A stretch of 64,000 bases of DNA, taken from CAVXHV01 sp963761445. Lineage in GTDB: Bacteria > Planctomycetota > Planctomycetia > Isosphaerales > Isosphaeraceae. A model generated the notes under the pieces. The model was not told where the DNA came from. It saw only the letters and a list, made by a program, of their open reading frames with translations, and did no database searches. Of the stretch, positions 31,960 to 41,565 are shown in pieces; the first letter of the stretch is position 1; the number at the start of each line of letters is the position of its first letter. Location of the stretch: contig CAVXHV010000005.1 of the NCBI GenBank assembly GCA_963761445.1, positions 4,898,001-4,962,000 of the forward strand, given 5' to 3'. A program made the position numbers and the translations under genes.

Positions 31960-34900
31960 TCAAAATCCCGGTCCGGGCGGCCCTCCCAGCGCGTCGAGCT
32001 CACGACGTTTTTTCTGCCACGCATCGCCGGCGAGCACCAGCACCGTCCCGTCGGCATCGAGCTCCATGCCGGTCAAGACCTGAGCCCAGAGCGTCGCACG
32101 TGCCGGGTCGCCCTCGACTGGACGAGGAGGTGTCCACAGCCGGGCCGTGCCGTCGCCGCTGGCGGTGAGCACAAGCTTACCGTCGGGACTGAATGCAACC
32201 GCATTGACCGGGCCTCGATGGTGCAGGACCGCGCCCAGCGGTGTGCCTTGATCCACGCTCCAGAGTCGCGCTGCGCCGTCGTCGCATCCCGTCACGAGCG
32301 TTTTCCCGTCCGGGCTGAACGCGAGGCACCGCACCCAGCCGTCGTGAACCAGCGGAACGATCATCGGTTTCCCGCCGGGCGCTTCCCAGAGGCGGACGGT
32401 TCCATCAGCCGACGCGGTCGCCACGACCCGCCCGTCGCGCCGGAACACACCGCAGCGCACGTCCCCCTTGTGGAGCAGTGGGGGGCTAAGCGGAGCTCCG
32501 TCGCGCGCTCTCCAGATGCGCGCGCTTTTATCGAGGCTGCCGGTCAAGACCAGCTCACCGTCCGGACTCAGCTCGGCCACTCGAACTCCGGCTTGATGCT
32601 CCATCAGTTGGCCGACCCTTCTTCCTTCAGGAATGCTCCAGACCCGCGCATCGAAGCCGCCGCTGGTGAGCAGCCTTTTGCCGTCCGGTGTGAACGCCAC
32701 GCTCCAGACCCACATGTCGCGACCATACGCCGGCCAGCTCGAGACGATTTCTCCGCTCCCCACAGCGCGAAGCTGAACCATTCCTTCCCGGCCCGCCATT
32801 GCGGCCAGTTGCCCGTCGGGGCTGAATGCGATGGCCGCCATGAGGTTGCCATAGGACCATGGTTTCTGGGCGGCTGAGCCATCCGACGTGTTCCAGAGCC
32901 GAGCGTTGCGGTCGTTGCCCGCGGAGAGCGCCAGCCGCCCATCGGGACTGAACGCCACGGCCGTCACCTGTCCCTCCTGGCGCAGCAGGGCCAATCCGCC
33001 GGCCGGTCGCGGTGTCCCAGAGCTGCGATTCGCCCGCGAACTGCTGCGAATCATGACAGCCGGTCAAAACCTTGGTGCCGTCCGGGCTGAAGGCGATCGC
33101 GGCCACGGCGCCAGGCTGCGCGAGCCTCCTGGGCAGCGCTCTGCGCCCAGGCAAGCGCCACAGCCGTGCCGTGCCCTCGAACCCCGCCGTCACGATGTGA
33201 GTGCGGTCCGGACTGAACGCCGCGCTGCGCAGCTCAGAGGGATGCGTCAGGGGCTGCCCGACGGGCTCGGCTGTTGCGGCATCCCACACCCGGGCCGTTC
33301 CATCTTCCGAGGTTGTAAGCATGAGCCGGCCGTCCTGGTTGAAGCACGCGCCTGCGCACGGGGCCCTTGTGGTGCAGAACCGGCATGATCAGCTTGCCGG
33401 ACGGGAACTCCCAGAGTCGCACGCCGCCGTCGATGCAGCCGGTCACAATGAACTTGCCGTCCGGACTGAACGACGCCGCGAACACGACGCCGGGATGGAC
33501 CAGCGGCGAGCCAACGGATCGCCCGGTGGCCGCATCCCAGATTCGTGCATTCTTCTCGATTGCCGCGGTGACCACATAGCGGCCGTCAGGACCGTACGCC
33601 GCCGAATACAGATTGTCCTTGCAGAGAAATTCCGGACCGCCCGCCCGTCCCGTTGCGACGTCGTAGCGCCTGAGCGAGCCTTCAAACTGGGCGGCAACCA
33701 GGAGCGACGTCCCATCCGGACTGAACACGACCGATTTGACCGTGCCTCCCTGGCTCACGGCGGCACCGAGGTCTTCTCCCGTGGCCGCGTGGGCGATCGA
33801 GATCAACCCTTTCTGCGCCGCGGTGGCGAAGCGTTTCCCGTCAGGACTGAAAGCGGCTCCGGAGACGCCGTGCGCTGAGATCGTAACACCCGCTCGGGGC
33901 GCTCCGGTGGCCACGTCGATCAAGCACGGTTGCTTGCCCCCGAACAGGAGCGATTTGCCGTCGGGACTGAAGACCACGATATTGGTCGGGCTGGGATACG
34001 AAAACAGCGACTCGAGCTCAAGCAGTGAGGGCGCCGTCGCGCCAATCGCCGTCCGGATCGAATGCTCCAGATCGGGAGCGGAACCGGGGCAGACTTCCAG
34101 GCTCCGCGTCATCCAGAGGATGCCGCGGCCGCCATCTCCTTCTTCGCTATGAGAAATGCCGCTCCTGAGCGTCATCTGAGCCGACAGCCGTTCCGCCTTG
34201 TGCCGGTATTCCTGGGCCAGCCGTTCCTGCGCTTCAGCCACCGCGAGCGCCTGCTCAGTCTGCATTTTCTCGCGGCGGCAACGCGCTGGCCGATCTGGCT
34301 TGCTGGGCCGCAAACCGGGAGCTGATCAGCGAAGCCACACCGGATATCACCGCCAGGACCGCAAGCACGCCGAGTGCCACGCGAGCCGGATTTCGCCGAC
34401 ACCACCGCCAGCCCCGTTCGACCTGGGTAACCGGGCGGGCCTGCACCGGCTGTCTGGCGAGGAACCGGCCCAGGTCGCTGGCGAAGTCCATCGCCGTGGC
34501 ATAGCGCTTCGCCCGGTCCTTCTCGATCGAAGCGAGCACGATTGCTTCGAGGTCGCGAGGCACGTGAGGGTTAAACTTTCGCGGGCTGCCCGGCTCGGCC
34601 GACTGGATCTTGAGCATGAGCTCGGGAGTGGGGGTTTGATCGGTGGCGCCGAAGAGGGGGCGAAGCGCGAGCAATTCCCAGAGCGTGGCACCCAGGCTGT
34701 AGACGTCGCTGCGGCGGTCGACTTTTCCTGCGGCGAGGACTTGTTCGGGGCTGGCGTAGCGGAGCGTGCCCACGAACTGCCGGGTGCGAGTGAGTCGTCC
34801 GTCGGTTTCATCGGCGAGCTGGGCGAGTCCGAGATCCATGAGGATGGGCGCTCGGGATTCCTCGGAGATCATGATGTTGCCGGGCTTGATGTCGCGGTGG

Positions 34901-36527
34901 ACCACGCCCGCTTCGTGGAGGGCGTGGGCCGCCTCGGCCACTTGCCGGATCATCTCCACGACTAGGGCGATGTAGTTCTTGCCGCGCGCGGCGCCGAACA
35001 TCTCCTTGGCCGTCGAAGTCTGGCTTCCGTGTGAGTCGTCGGCCCGGCCATGGTGCCTACCCACCCGGGCGTCGCCTTGTTGCGAGCCGCTGAGCGAGAC
35101 TTCCCTGGACCGTGCTGCGGCGCAGGCCGAGGAGAGCGCGTCTCGCCACGTGGTGTCGTCTACGTCTGATGCATTCCGGCCCGTGAGCTGGTCGCACACC
35201 TGGGCGAGATCGGTGCCTTCGACAAGCTCCATCACGTAGAACCAGTGGTCGGCTTCCGCTCCCGAAGTGAAGACCTTGACGATCCCGGGATGCTCAACGC
35301 GTCCCAGGGCGCGGATCTCGCGGCTGAAGCGGGCCTCCGCCTTGGGATCGCCGCTTCTGAGCATGCACTTGAGTGCGACCTGGCGACCGAGCGAAGGTTG
35401 CCATGCCCGGTAGACCACCCCCATCCCACCCTGGCCCAGCCGGGAAAGCAGCTCGTACTCGCCGATCGTGCCGCTCGCGCGTTTCCGGGCCGTTTGAAAC
35501 CACCCCCTCGGCGGCCTCCTCAGCCTGCGACCGCGCCGCCCAGGCGTCGATTTCAGGGCCGGCGACTTGACTTCGCAAAATCCGTGACAGCAGCTCACAT
35601 TGATCGGCTCCGGTGTCGCGGTGCCACTGCTCGCCATCCTGATAGCAGAGGTATTCGGCCTGGCGCTTGTTGCGTCGCGCGTTTAAAAAGAAGACCTGCT
35701 CCGACTCGAGCCGCACGTGGATCAGTGGGTCGAGAGGCAGAAGTTGCGACCGCCCTGCAAGCACCTGGCTCTCACCGCGCTCGAGATAGGCTCGATCGGG
35801 GCGTGGCAACGCCGCCGCCTCGCCTTCCGGCACGCAGAGCGACTCGATTCGCCGCGGTGATTCGCCGATCAGCTCAAAGCGCTCGACGAGCCAGTCGCCC
35901 GAGCTCTGGCGGCGCACCTCGCCGACGTAGATCAGTCTTCTGCCGGCCAGTATGTGAAGCTTCCCCAGGATCTGGGACACGCCTGCGAGCAAGGCGCGAG
36001 CCATCGGATCGTAAAAGAGGCTGGATCGTTTGCCCCAGGCCCCGTGCCCGATTTCGTGGTTTCGATAGGCGACCAGGCGGTCGAAAAGCTCGGTCAATCG
36101 CACCGTCGCGCGCACCGGTGCCTCACCCTTGCCATGGTGCATCGAGCAGGGTGACGTGAAGCCCGGCAGCGCACGGCATGTCGTCGCGCCGCGCGCCGAG
36201 CAGCAGATCGCGAAGCTGGACGAAACCGCCGTCGCCTTTCTCGGCCATCAGGGGGACCAGCCGTCGAACGAACTCCCACCAATGGCCCAGCGCCGGCCTG
36301 GACAGGTTCGTTAACATTTCGGCCAGCTTGGGGTCGCGATCGTCCAGCTCAACGTATTCCGCGATGGCGACGACGGCGCAGAGCTTCACGCTGCATTCCC
36401 ACAGGTAGTATGCCGCCTGATGGCGGTCCAGCGGGGTCTTGGCGTTCTGTGCGCGGCGAACGAGCTTGGCCAGCGGCAACGGCAGGCTCTGCACCAGCGA
36501 TTCATCGACGTTGATGGGCTCGCTCAT
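31960..36527 (-). CDS. Kinase 2: HEPN-like region - Ser/Thr kinase - WD40, five frameshifts
   Basis: I choose ATG 36527 (MSEPINVDESLVQSLPLPLAK), which aligns with kinases 1 and 3; an upstream frame start at 36629 is unconserved. Apparent breaks lie near 36135, 35490, 34275, 33350 and 32995, each followed at once by matching family sequence. Order: N-terminal region with YRNHEIGHG, kinase (GQGGMGVVYRAW, VALKCML, HRDIKPGN, DLG), membrane helix VALGVLAVLAVISGVASLI, short coiled coil, and about 14 WD40 repeats (EKNARIWD, DGGVRLWE, DGTARVWD, DKSARIW). Corrected length is about 1520 aa. Five breaks are more than in any neighbour, so a decaying gene is possible, but conserved sequence on both sides of each favours indel errors. 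Confidence 0.8.
34545..34950 (-). repeat. Second copy of the 406-bp kinase-core segment
   Basis: Partner of 29927-30332, differing at two positions. The identity ends sharply at 34950, where kinase 2 reads ggatcatctcc against ggatgacgtcg in kinase 1. It covers HRDIKPGN, the DLG segment and the TLRYASPEQ loop. Confidence 0.85.
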
Positions 36528-36687
36528 CGGTTTCTTTCCCGGCGCGTGACGTTCGCCTTCTGCCGCCATCTCCGGGCGGCACACGGAGCCCGACTTCATC
36601 TTAGCAATTCGGAACGCACTTTCCCTCAAATTCTATTGACGCTCAGGTCGCCGCCGCCTTGCGCAGGGTTCTGAGGTTTTCGCGATT

Positions 36688-36723
36688 TCATTTCACCAGC
36701 GATTCATCGATGTCGAGTTTCAT
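36688..36723 (-). pseudogene. Vestigial kinase start: 11-codon remnant of an HEPN-like kinase gene
   Basis: The ATG at 36723 overlaps the kinase 3 stop (ATGA) and encodes MKLDIDESLVK followed by TGA at 36688-36690. The DESLV core matches the start of kinase 2 (NVDESLVQ) and of kinase 3 (GDESLVQ). The same ATGA junction is used for the real kinase 4/kinase 3 overlap at 40550-40553. It looks like the left-over N-terminus carried along when the upstream C-terminal segment was duplicated. Confidence 0.6.
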
Positions 36724-37735
36724 TTCGCACCCAGCTTGTCGAGTTGAACCTGTGCGAGCTTGTGAAGCGGGGATGACAGGGGCAAATCCCTGGTCGACAG
36801 TTGGAAAAGTCGCCGCGCAAACTCCGGTTGTTTCAAGACGAGGAATCGGCGGCCGTAAACGTAGGCGATCTTACCTCGGAGCTCCGGCATGTTGTTCATC
36901 GAGCGCTCCAGGCCGCTCCAGCCGAAGATTCCGGTGCCGCCCATCCACGCGCGGAACATCTTCATCAGTTGCGAGTCGTCGAAGCGAGATTCCTGGTGAG
37001 CCTGGTTGATCTCTGCGAGCCCCTCATCGATCAGCCGCGCGAGTTCTGGTTCAGCGCCCTCGGGAATCGCACTCAAACGGATCTCGGACTCGACAGCGAG
37101 CAACAGGGGTCGATTGAACTCTTCCTTGAGCGAGATCTCGAGGTACGCCGCTCTTCTGGCGAATTCGTGACCGAGGGGCGTATTGTACTGGCCGAGCACG
37201 ATTGCCCTGATATGGTGCGGCTCCAGCACCGAATTCTCCTTGGCGAGATCAAAGAACTTGATCAGCGAGCCGAGCTTGAAGTCGCCGTAGCCCATCGATT
37301 CACTGACGATGGTGTCGGTTTCTTCGAGCCCGAGCTCGCCAACCAGTGACGCGAGCATCGTGAAATGAAGCAGTGCCCTGGAGCTGTCTCGCAAGGCTTT
37401 CCCATCGAGAAGCCGATTGCTCGGCGCGAAGAATGGAAGCGATTTGGGCCAGTTCGTGCGCAGTCCCGCACGCCATGCCTTTGCGGCTTCATCCTTGTGG
37501 CCACCCCTTTCGAGCAGAAAGCCCCGAAAGAGACAAGCCTCGGCGAAATCGCTGTAAGAAATCGACTCTTTCCGCGCGGTTTCGATGAATCGCGTGACGT
37601 CTTTCTCCGCCATGCCCCACTCTTTCAGGGCCGCATAGAGCCTCGACCGGATCAGTAGCATCGCGGACTCGGCGCCCTTCTGGTTTGTCGCAAGACGCGC
37701 GAGCTGTTTGTTGATCTCGTCGAGCGCTTTCCCGG
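36720..37735 (-). repeat. Long direct repeat, copy 1 (kinase 3 C-terminal domain)
   Basis: Matches 40550-41565 at a constant offset of 3830 bases. From 36779 to 37486 I see one mismatch in about 708 bases; further mismatches scatter to 37735, and similarity then fades gradually to about 38130. It encodes the C-terminal helical domain to its stop codon. Confidence 0.88.
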
Positions 37736-40553
37736 GCGTTCCTGCGCAGATCATCATCGAAACATAGTCCCGGTTCATTCCAATCCGGTCGTCGATAAGC
37801 AGATCCTCCGAGCGCAGCAACTTCTGGATCGTCTCGACCGCATCAGGCTCGCGTCCGTCGAGCCGGTAGGCGTCCGCAAGCCGCCAGAGGGTTCGCTGCC
37901 GCCTGAGTCGATCGGACTTCATGAGCTCCGCGATCTTGAGGGCCCGCTGCAGGTTGCGAACCCGCGCCGGCGACCAGTTAATCCGGGGGTAGTAACCGAC
38001 CTGCCGATAGTAGTCCAGAATCAGATCTCGCGTTTCCTCCGGGAGCACCAGCGCAAGCTCCTCGGGTTCGACGGTCGCGTTCAACGTGACAAAGATCTGG
38101 TCGGCCTGCTCGATGTCTTTGTCCGAGGGGCTGGAGGTCTTCAGCAACTTTTTCCAGACCTCGATGCCCCAGCGGATCGCATTGTTCTTCTGCTCCTTCG
38201 CCTCCTTCCGTTGTGTTTCAGCGTCGTCCCGCGCAAGGATCGCCTTGTTCTCCTGCACTTTCGCTTCCTTCCGTTGTGTCTCGGCCTCATTTCGTGCGAG
38301 GATCGCGTTGTTCTCCTGCTCCTTAGCTTCCTTCGCGTTAGCAACTGCCATTCGCCACTGCCAAACGACCCCTGTACTCCCAATAAACCCGACCACAAAC
38401 ACCGCCGCGTTCAAAGCCGCAATCGACGGCCGACGCCGCATCCATTTCACCGTCAGCTCCAAGGGAGATGACAGCCGCGCCGTCACCGGCTCATTGCGGA
38501 GGAAGCGGCCCAGATCCGCGGCCAGTTCCCCCGCCGTCGCATACCTCCGCGCCTTGTCTTTCTCCAAGCACTTGAGCACGATCGCTTCCAGGTCCCGCGC
38601 TACTGCCGGGTTCAACTTCCGCGGACTGCCCGGCTCGGCCACCAGAATCGTCTGCATCAATTCGGGCGTGGGCGTCTCGTCGGTGGCGCCGAAGAGCGGG
38701 CGGAGCGTCAGCAATTCCCAGAGCGTTGCCCTCAGACCGTACACATCGCTGCGGCGATCCACTCGTGTGGCCGCCAGCACCTGCTCGGGGCTCGCGTAGC
38801 GCAGCGTGCCGATGAACTGCCGCGTGCGCGTGAGCCGGCCCTCGGCCTCATCGGCGAGCTGGGCCAGGCCCAGGTCCATCAGCACGGGCGTCTTCCCGTC
38901 TCGACCGACCATGACGTTGCCCGGCTTGATGTCGCGGTGCACAATCCCCGCCTCGTGCAGCGCATCAACCGCGTCGGCCACTTGCCGGATGATCTCCACG
39001 ACCTCCGCCACGTAGCCAGGGCCGCGAACCGCAGACGGGACCGTTTCACCACCGTCCTCGCCGGCTCCCTCCATCGACGCCCGCGCCCGAGCCAGCCGCT
39101 CATTCGCCTGCCCCGAATCACTCAGCGGCACCTCGCTCGACAGCACCGCGGCGCACGCCGACGTCAGTGCCTCCCGCCAGGTCGTGTCGTCCACATCCGT
39201 CACCTTGCGGCCCGAGAGTTGCTCACAGACCCTGGCCAGGTCGGCCCCCTCGACCAGCTCCATCGCAAAGAACCACTGATCGGCCTCGGAACCGGACGTG
39301 AAGACCTTCACCACGCCCGGGTGCTCGACCTTGCCCAGAGCGTGGATCTCGCGCGCGAAGCGTGCCTCGGCCTTGGGATCGCCGCTCTTGAGCATGCATT
39401 TAAGCGCGACCTGCCGGCCCAGCGACGGCTGCCAGGCGCGATAGACCACACCCATCCCGCCGCGCCCGAGCCGGCTCAGCAGCTCGAACTCGCCGATCGT
39501 CCGCTCGGCGGTCCCGAGTGCGATTGCTTCTTCCACCGCCGGGTCCGCGGCCTGCGACCGGGCCAACCACGCCGCGACGTCCTCGGCGTCGACGCCCATC
39601 TTCAATACGGTTGCAAGCAACTCGCGCTGTTCTGTGGCCAGGTCACGCCGCAACTGCTCACCGTCGTGGTAGCAAAGGTATTCCGCCTGCCGTTTACCCC
39701 GCCGCGCGTTCAGGAAGAAGACTTGCTCAGCGTCGGGTTGGAAATGGATCAGCGGGCTGAGACAATGCATGCCGCCAGACGAGCCCGCGGGTTCGTCGCC
39801 AGCTCGCTCAATGTAAACCCGCTCGGGCCGGGGCAGGCCGGCCTCCTGGCCTTCGGGCACCGTGAGCGACTCGATCCGCCGCGCCGACTCGCCGATCAGC
39901 TCGAAGCGCTCCACCAGCCAATCGCCGGCGGATTGGCGGCGGACCTCGCCGACATAGATCAGCCGCCGGCCGACCAGGACGTCGAGTTTCTCCAAGATCT
40001 CGGTCATGCCTCCGAACAGAGCGCGGGCCATCCGGTCGTAAAACGACCCTTGGCCGCGCATCCCGAGCGCACCGTGACCGGAAGCCTCTCTGTTCCGGTA
40101 TTCGACCAGACGGTGGAAGAGTTCAGTCAATTGCACCGTAGCCCGCGCATTGCTTTTTCCTCGGCTCAGGTGCCCGACGATCGCGGCATCGAGCCCCGCA
40201 GCGCGGGGCAGGTCGTCTCTCGTGCGCCCAAGAATCAACTCGCGAACTCGTGCAAATCCTTCGTCCCCGGAATCGGCCAGCGGAGGCACCAGCCGGCGGA
40301 CGAATTCCCACCAGTGCCCGACCGCCGGCCGGGCCAGGTTCTTGAGCATCTCGACCAGCTTGGGATCGTGCTCGCCCAGCTCGGCGTACTCGACCACGGC
40401 GACGAAGCCCAGAAGCTTGAGGCTGGCCTCCCAAAGGAAATAGCTGGCCTGATGCCGGTCGAGCGGAGTCTTGGCATTCTGGGCCCGCCGCAGGAGCTTG
40501 GCCAGCGGCAAGGGCAGGCGCTGCACCAGCGATTCATCGCCAAGGATTCTCAT
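36720..40553 (-). CDS. Kinase 3: HEPN-like region - Ser/Thr kinase - coiled coil - duplicated helical domain
   Basis: Intact, 1277 aa; ATG 40553 overlaps the kinase 4 stop. Residues 1-345 are the N-terminal region shared with kinases 1 and 2, including WWEFVRRLVP and YRNREASGHG (152-161), an R(x)6H arrangement. The kinase spans about 353-690: GRGGMGVVYRAW, Lys385 in VALKCML, an insert at about 440-520, HRDIKPGN (539-546), DLG at 560-562, and TLRYASPEQ. A helix at 710-730 (IAALNAAVFVVGFIGSTGVV) is followed by a coiled coil with three tandem copies of a unit ENNAILARNEAETQRKEAK. The last about 470 residues are a helical, TPR-like domain almost identical to that of kinase 4. The ligand is unknown. 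Confidence 0.92.
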   Translation of the reverse strand: MRILGDESLVQRLPLPLAKLLRRAQNAKTPLDRHQASYFLWEASLKLLGFVAVVEYAELGEHDPKLVEMLKNLARPAVGHWWEFVRRLVPPLADSGDEGFARVRELILGRTRDDLPRAAGLDAAIVGHLSRGKSNARATVQLTELFHRLVEYRNREASGHGALGMRGQGSFYDRMARALFGGMTEILEKLDVLVGRRLIYVGEVRRQSAGDWLVERFELIGESARRIESLTVPEGQEAGLPRPERVYIERAGDEPAGSSGGMHCLSPLIHFQPDAEQVFFLNARRGKRQAEYLCYHDGEQLRRDLATEQRELLATVLKMGVDAEDVAAWLARSQAADPAVEEAIALGTAERTIGEFELLSRLGRGGMGVVYRAWQPSLGRQVALKCMLKSGDPKAEARFAREIHALGKVEHPGVVKVFTSGSEADQWFFAMELVEGADLARVCEQLSGRKVTDVDDTTWREALTSACAAVLSSEVPLSDSGQANERLARARASMEGAGEDGGETVPSAVRGPGYVAEVVEIIRQVADAVDALHEAGIVHRDIKPGNVMVGRDGKTPVLMDLGLAQLADEAEGRLTRTRQFIGTLRYASPEQVLAATRVDRRSDVYGLRATLWELLTLRPLFGATDETPTPELMQTILVAEPGSPRKLNPAVARDLEAIVLKCLEKDKARRYATAGELAADLGRFLRNEPVTARLSSPLELTVKWMRRRPSIAALNAAVFVVGFIGSTGVVWQWRMAVANAKEAKEQENNAILARNEAETQRKEAKVQENKAILARDDAETQRKEAKEQKNNAIRWGIEVWKKLLKTSSPSDKDIEQADQIFVTLNATVEPEELALVLPEETRDLILDYYRQVGYYPRINWSPARVRNLQRALKIAELMKSDRLRRQRTLWRLADAYRLDGREPDAVETIQKLLRSEDLLIDDRIGMNRDYVSMMICAGTPGKALDEINKQLARLATNQKGAESAMLLIRSRLYAALKEWGMAEKDVTRFIETARKESISYSDFAEACLFRGFLLERGGHKDEAAKAWRAGLRTNWPKSLPFFAPSNRLLDGKALRDSSRALLHFTMLASLVGELGLEETDTIVSESMGYGDFKLGSLIKFFDLAKENSVLEPHHIRAIVLGQYNTPLGHEFARRAAYLEISLKEEFNRPLLLAVESEIRLSAIPEGAEPELARLIDEGLAEINQAHQESRFDDSQLMKMFRAWMGGTGIFGWSGLERSMNNMPELRGKIAYVYGRRFLVLKQPEFARRLFQLSTRDLPLSSPLHKLAQVQLDKLGAK

Positions 40554-41565
40554 TTCGCACCCAGCTTGTCGAGTTGAACCTGTGCGAGCTTGTGAAGCTG
40601 CGACGACACGGGCAAATCCCTGGTCGACAGTTGGAAAAGTCGCCGCGCGAACTCCGGTTGTTTCAAGACGAGGAATCGGCGGCCGTAAACGTAGGCGATC
40701 TTACCTCGGAGCTCCGGCATGTTGTTCATCGAGCGCTCCAGGCCGCTCCAGCCGAAGATTCCGGTGCCGCCCATCCACGCGCGGAACATCTTCATCAGTT
40801 GCGAGTCGTCGAAGCGAGATTCCTGGTGAGCCTGGTTGATCTCTGCGAGCCCCTCATCGATCAGCCGCGCGAGTTCTGGTTCAGCGCCCTCGGGAATCGC
40901 ACTCAAACGGATCTCGGACTCGACAGCGAGCAACAGGGGTCGATTGAACTCTTCCTTGAGCGAGATCTCGAGGTACGCCGCTCTTCTGGCGAATTCGTGA
41001 CCGAGGGGCGTATTGTACTGGCCGAGCACGATTGCCCTGATATGGTGCGGCTCCAGCACCGAATTCTCCTTGGCGAGATCAAAGAACTTGATCAGCGAGC
41101 CGAGCTTGAAGTCGCCGTAGCCCATCGATTCACTGACGATGGTGTCGGTTTCTTCGAGCCCGAGCTCGCCAACCAGTGACGCGAGCATCGTGAAATGAAG
41201 CAGTGCCCTGGAGCTGTCTCGCAAGGCTTTCCCATCGAGAAGCCGATTGCTCGGCGCGAAGAATGGAAGCGATTTGGGCCAGTTCGTGCGCAGTCCCGCA
41301 CGCCATGCCTTTGCGGCTTCATCTTTGTGGCCACCCCTTTCGAGCAGAAAGCCCCGAAAGAGACAGGCCTCGGCGAAATCGCTGTAAGAAATCGACTCCT
41401 TCCGCGCGGTTTCGATGAATCGCGTGACGTCTTTCTCCGCCATGTCCCAGTCTTTCAGGGCCGCATGGAGCCTGGACCGAATCAGTAGCATCGCGGGCTC
41501 GGCGCCCTTCTGGTGTGTCGCCAGACGCGCGAGCTGTTTGTTGATCTCGTCGAGCGCTTTCCCGG
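40550..41565 (-). repeat. Long direct repeat, copy 2 (kinase 4 C-terminal domain)
   Basis: Second copy of the segment at 36720-37735. At its stop-codon end it carries the ATGA junction into the kinase 3 start, which is the likely source of the vestigial start at 36723. The first about 60 bases differ more than the core (for example around 40600). Confidence 0.88.

Noticed and set aside
31960..36527. Kinase 2 as a confirmed pseudogene
   Set aside because: Five breaks are suspicious, but each break is followed directly by conserved sequence, all catalytic motifs are intact, and neighbours show the same kind of breaks.
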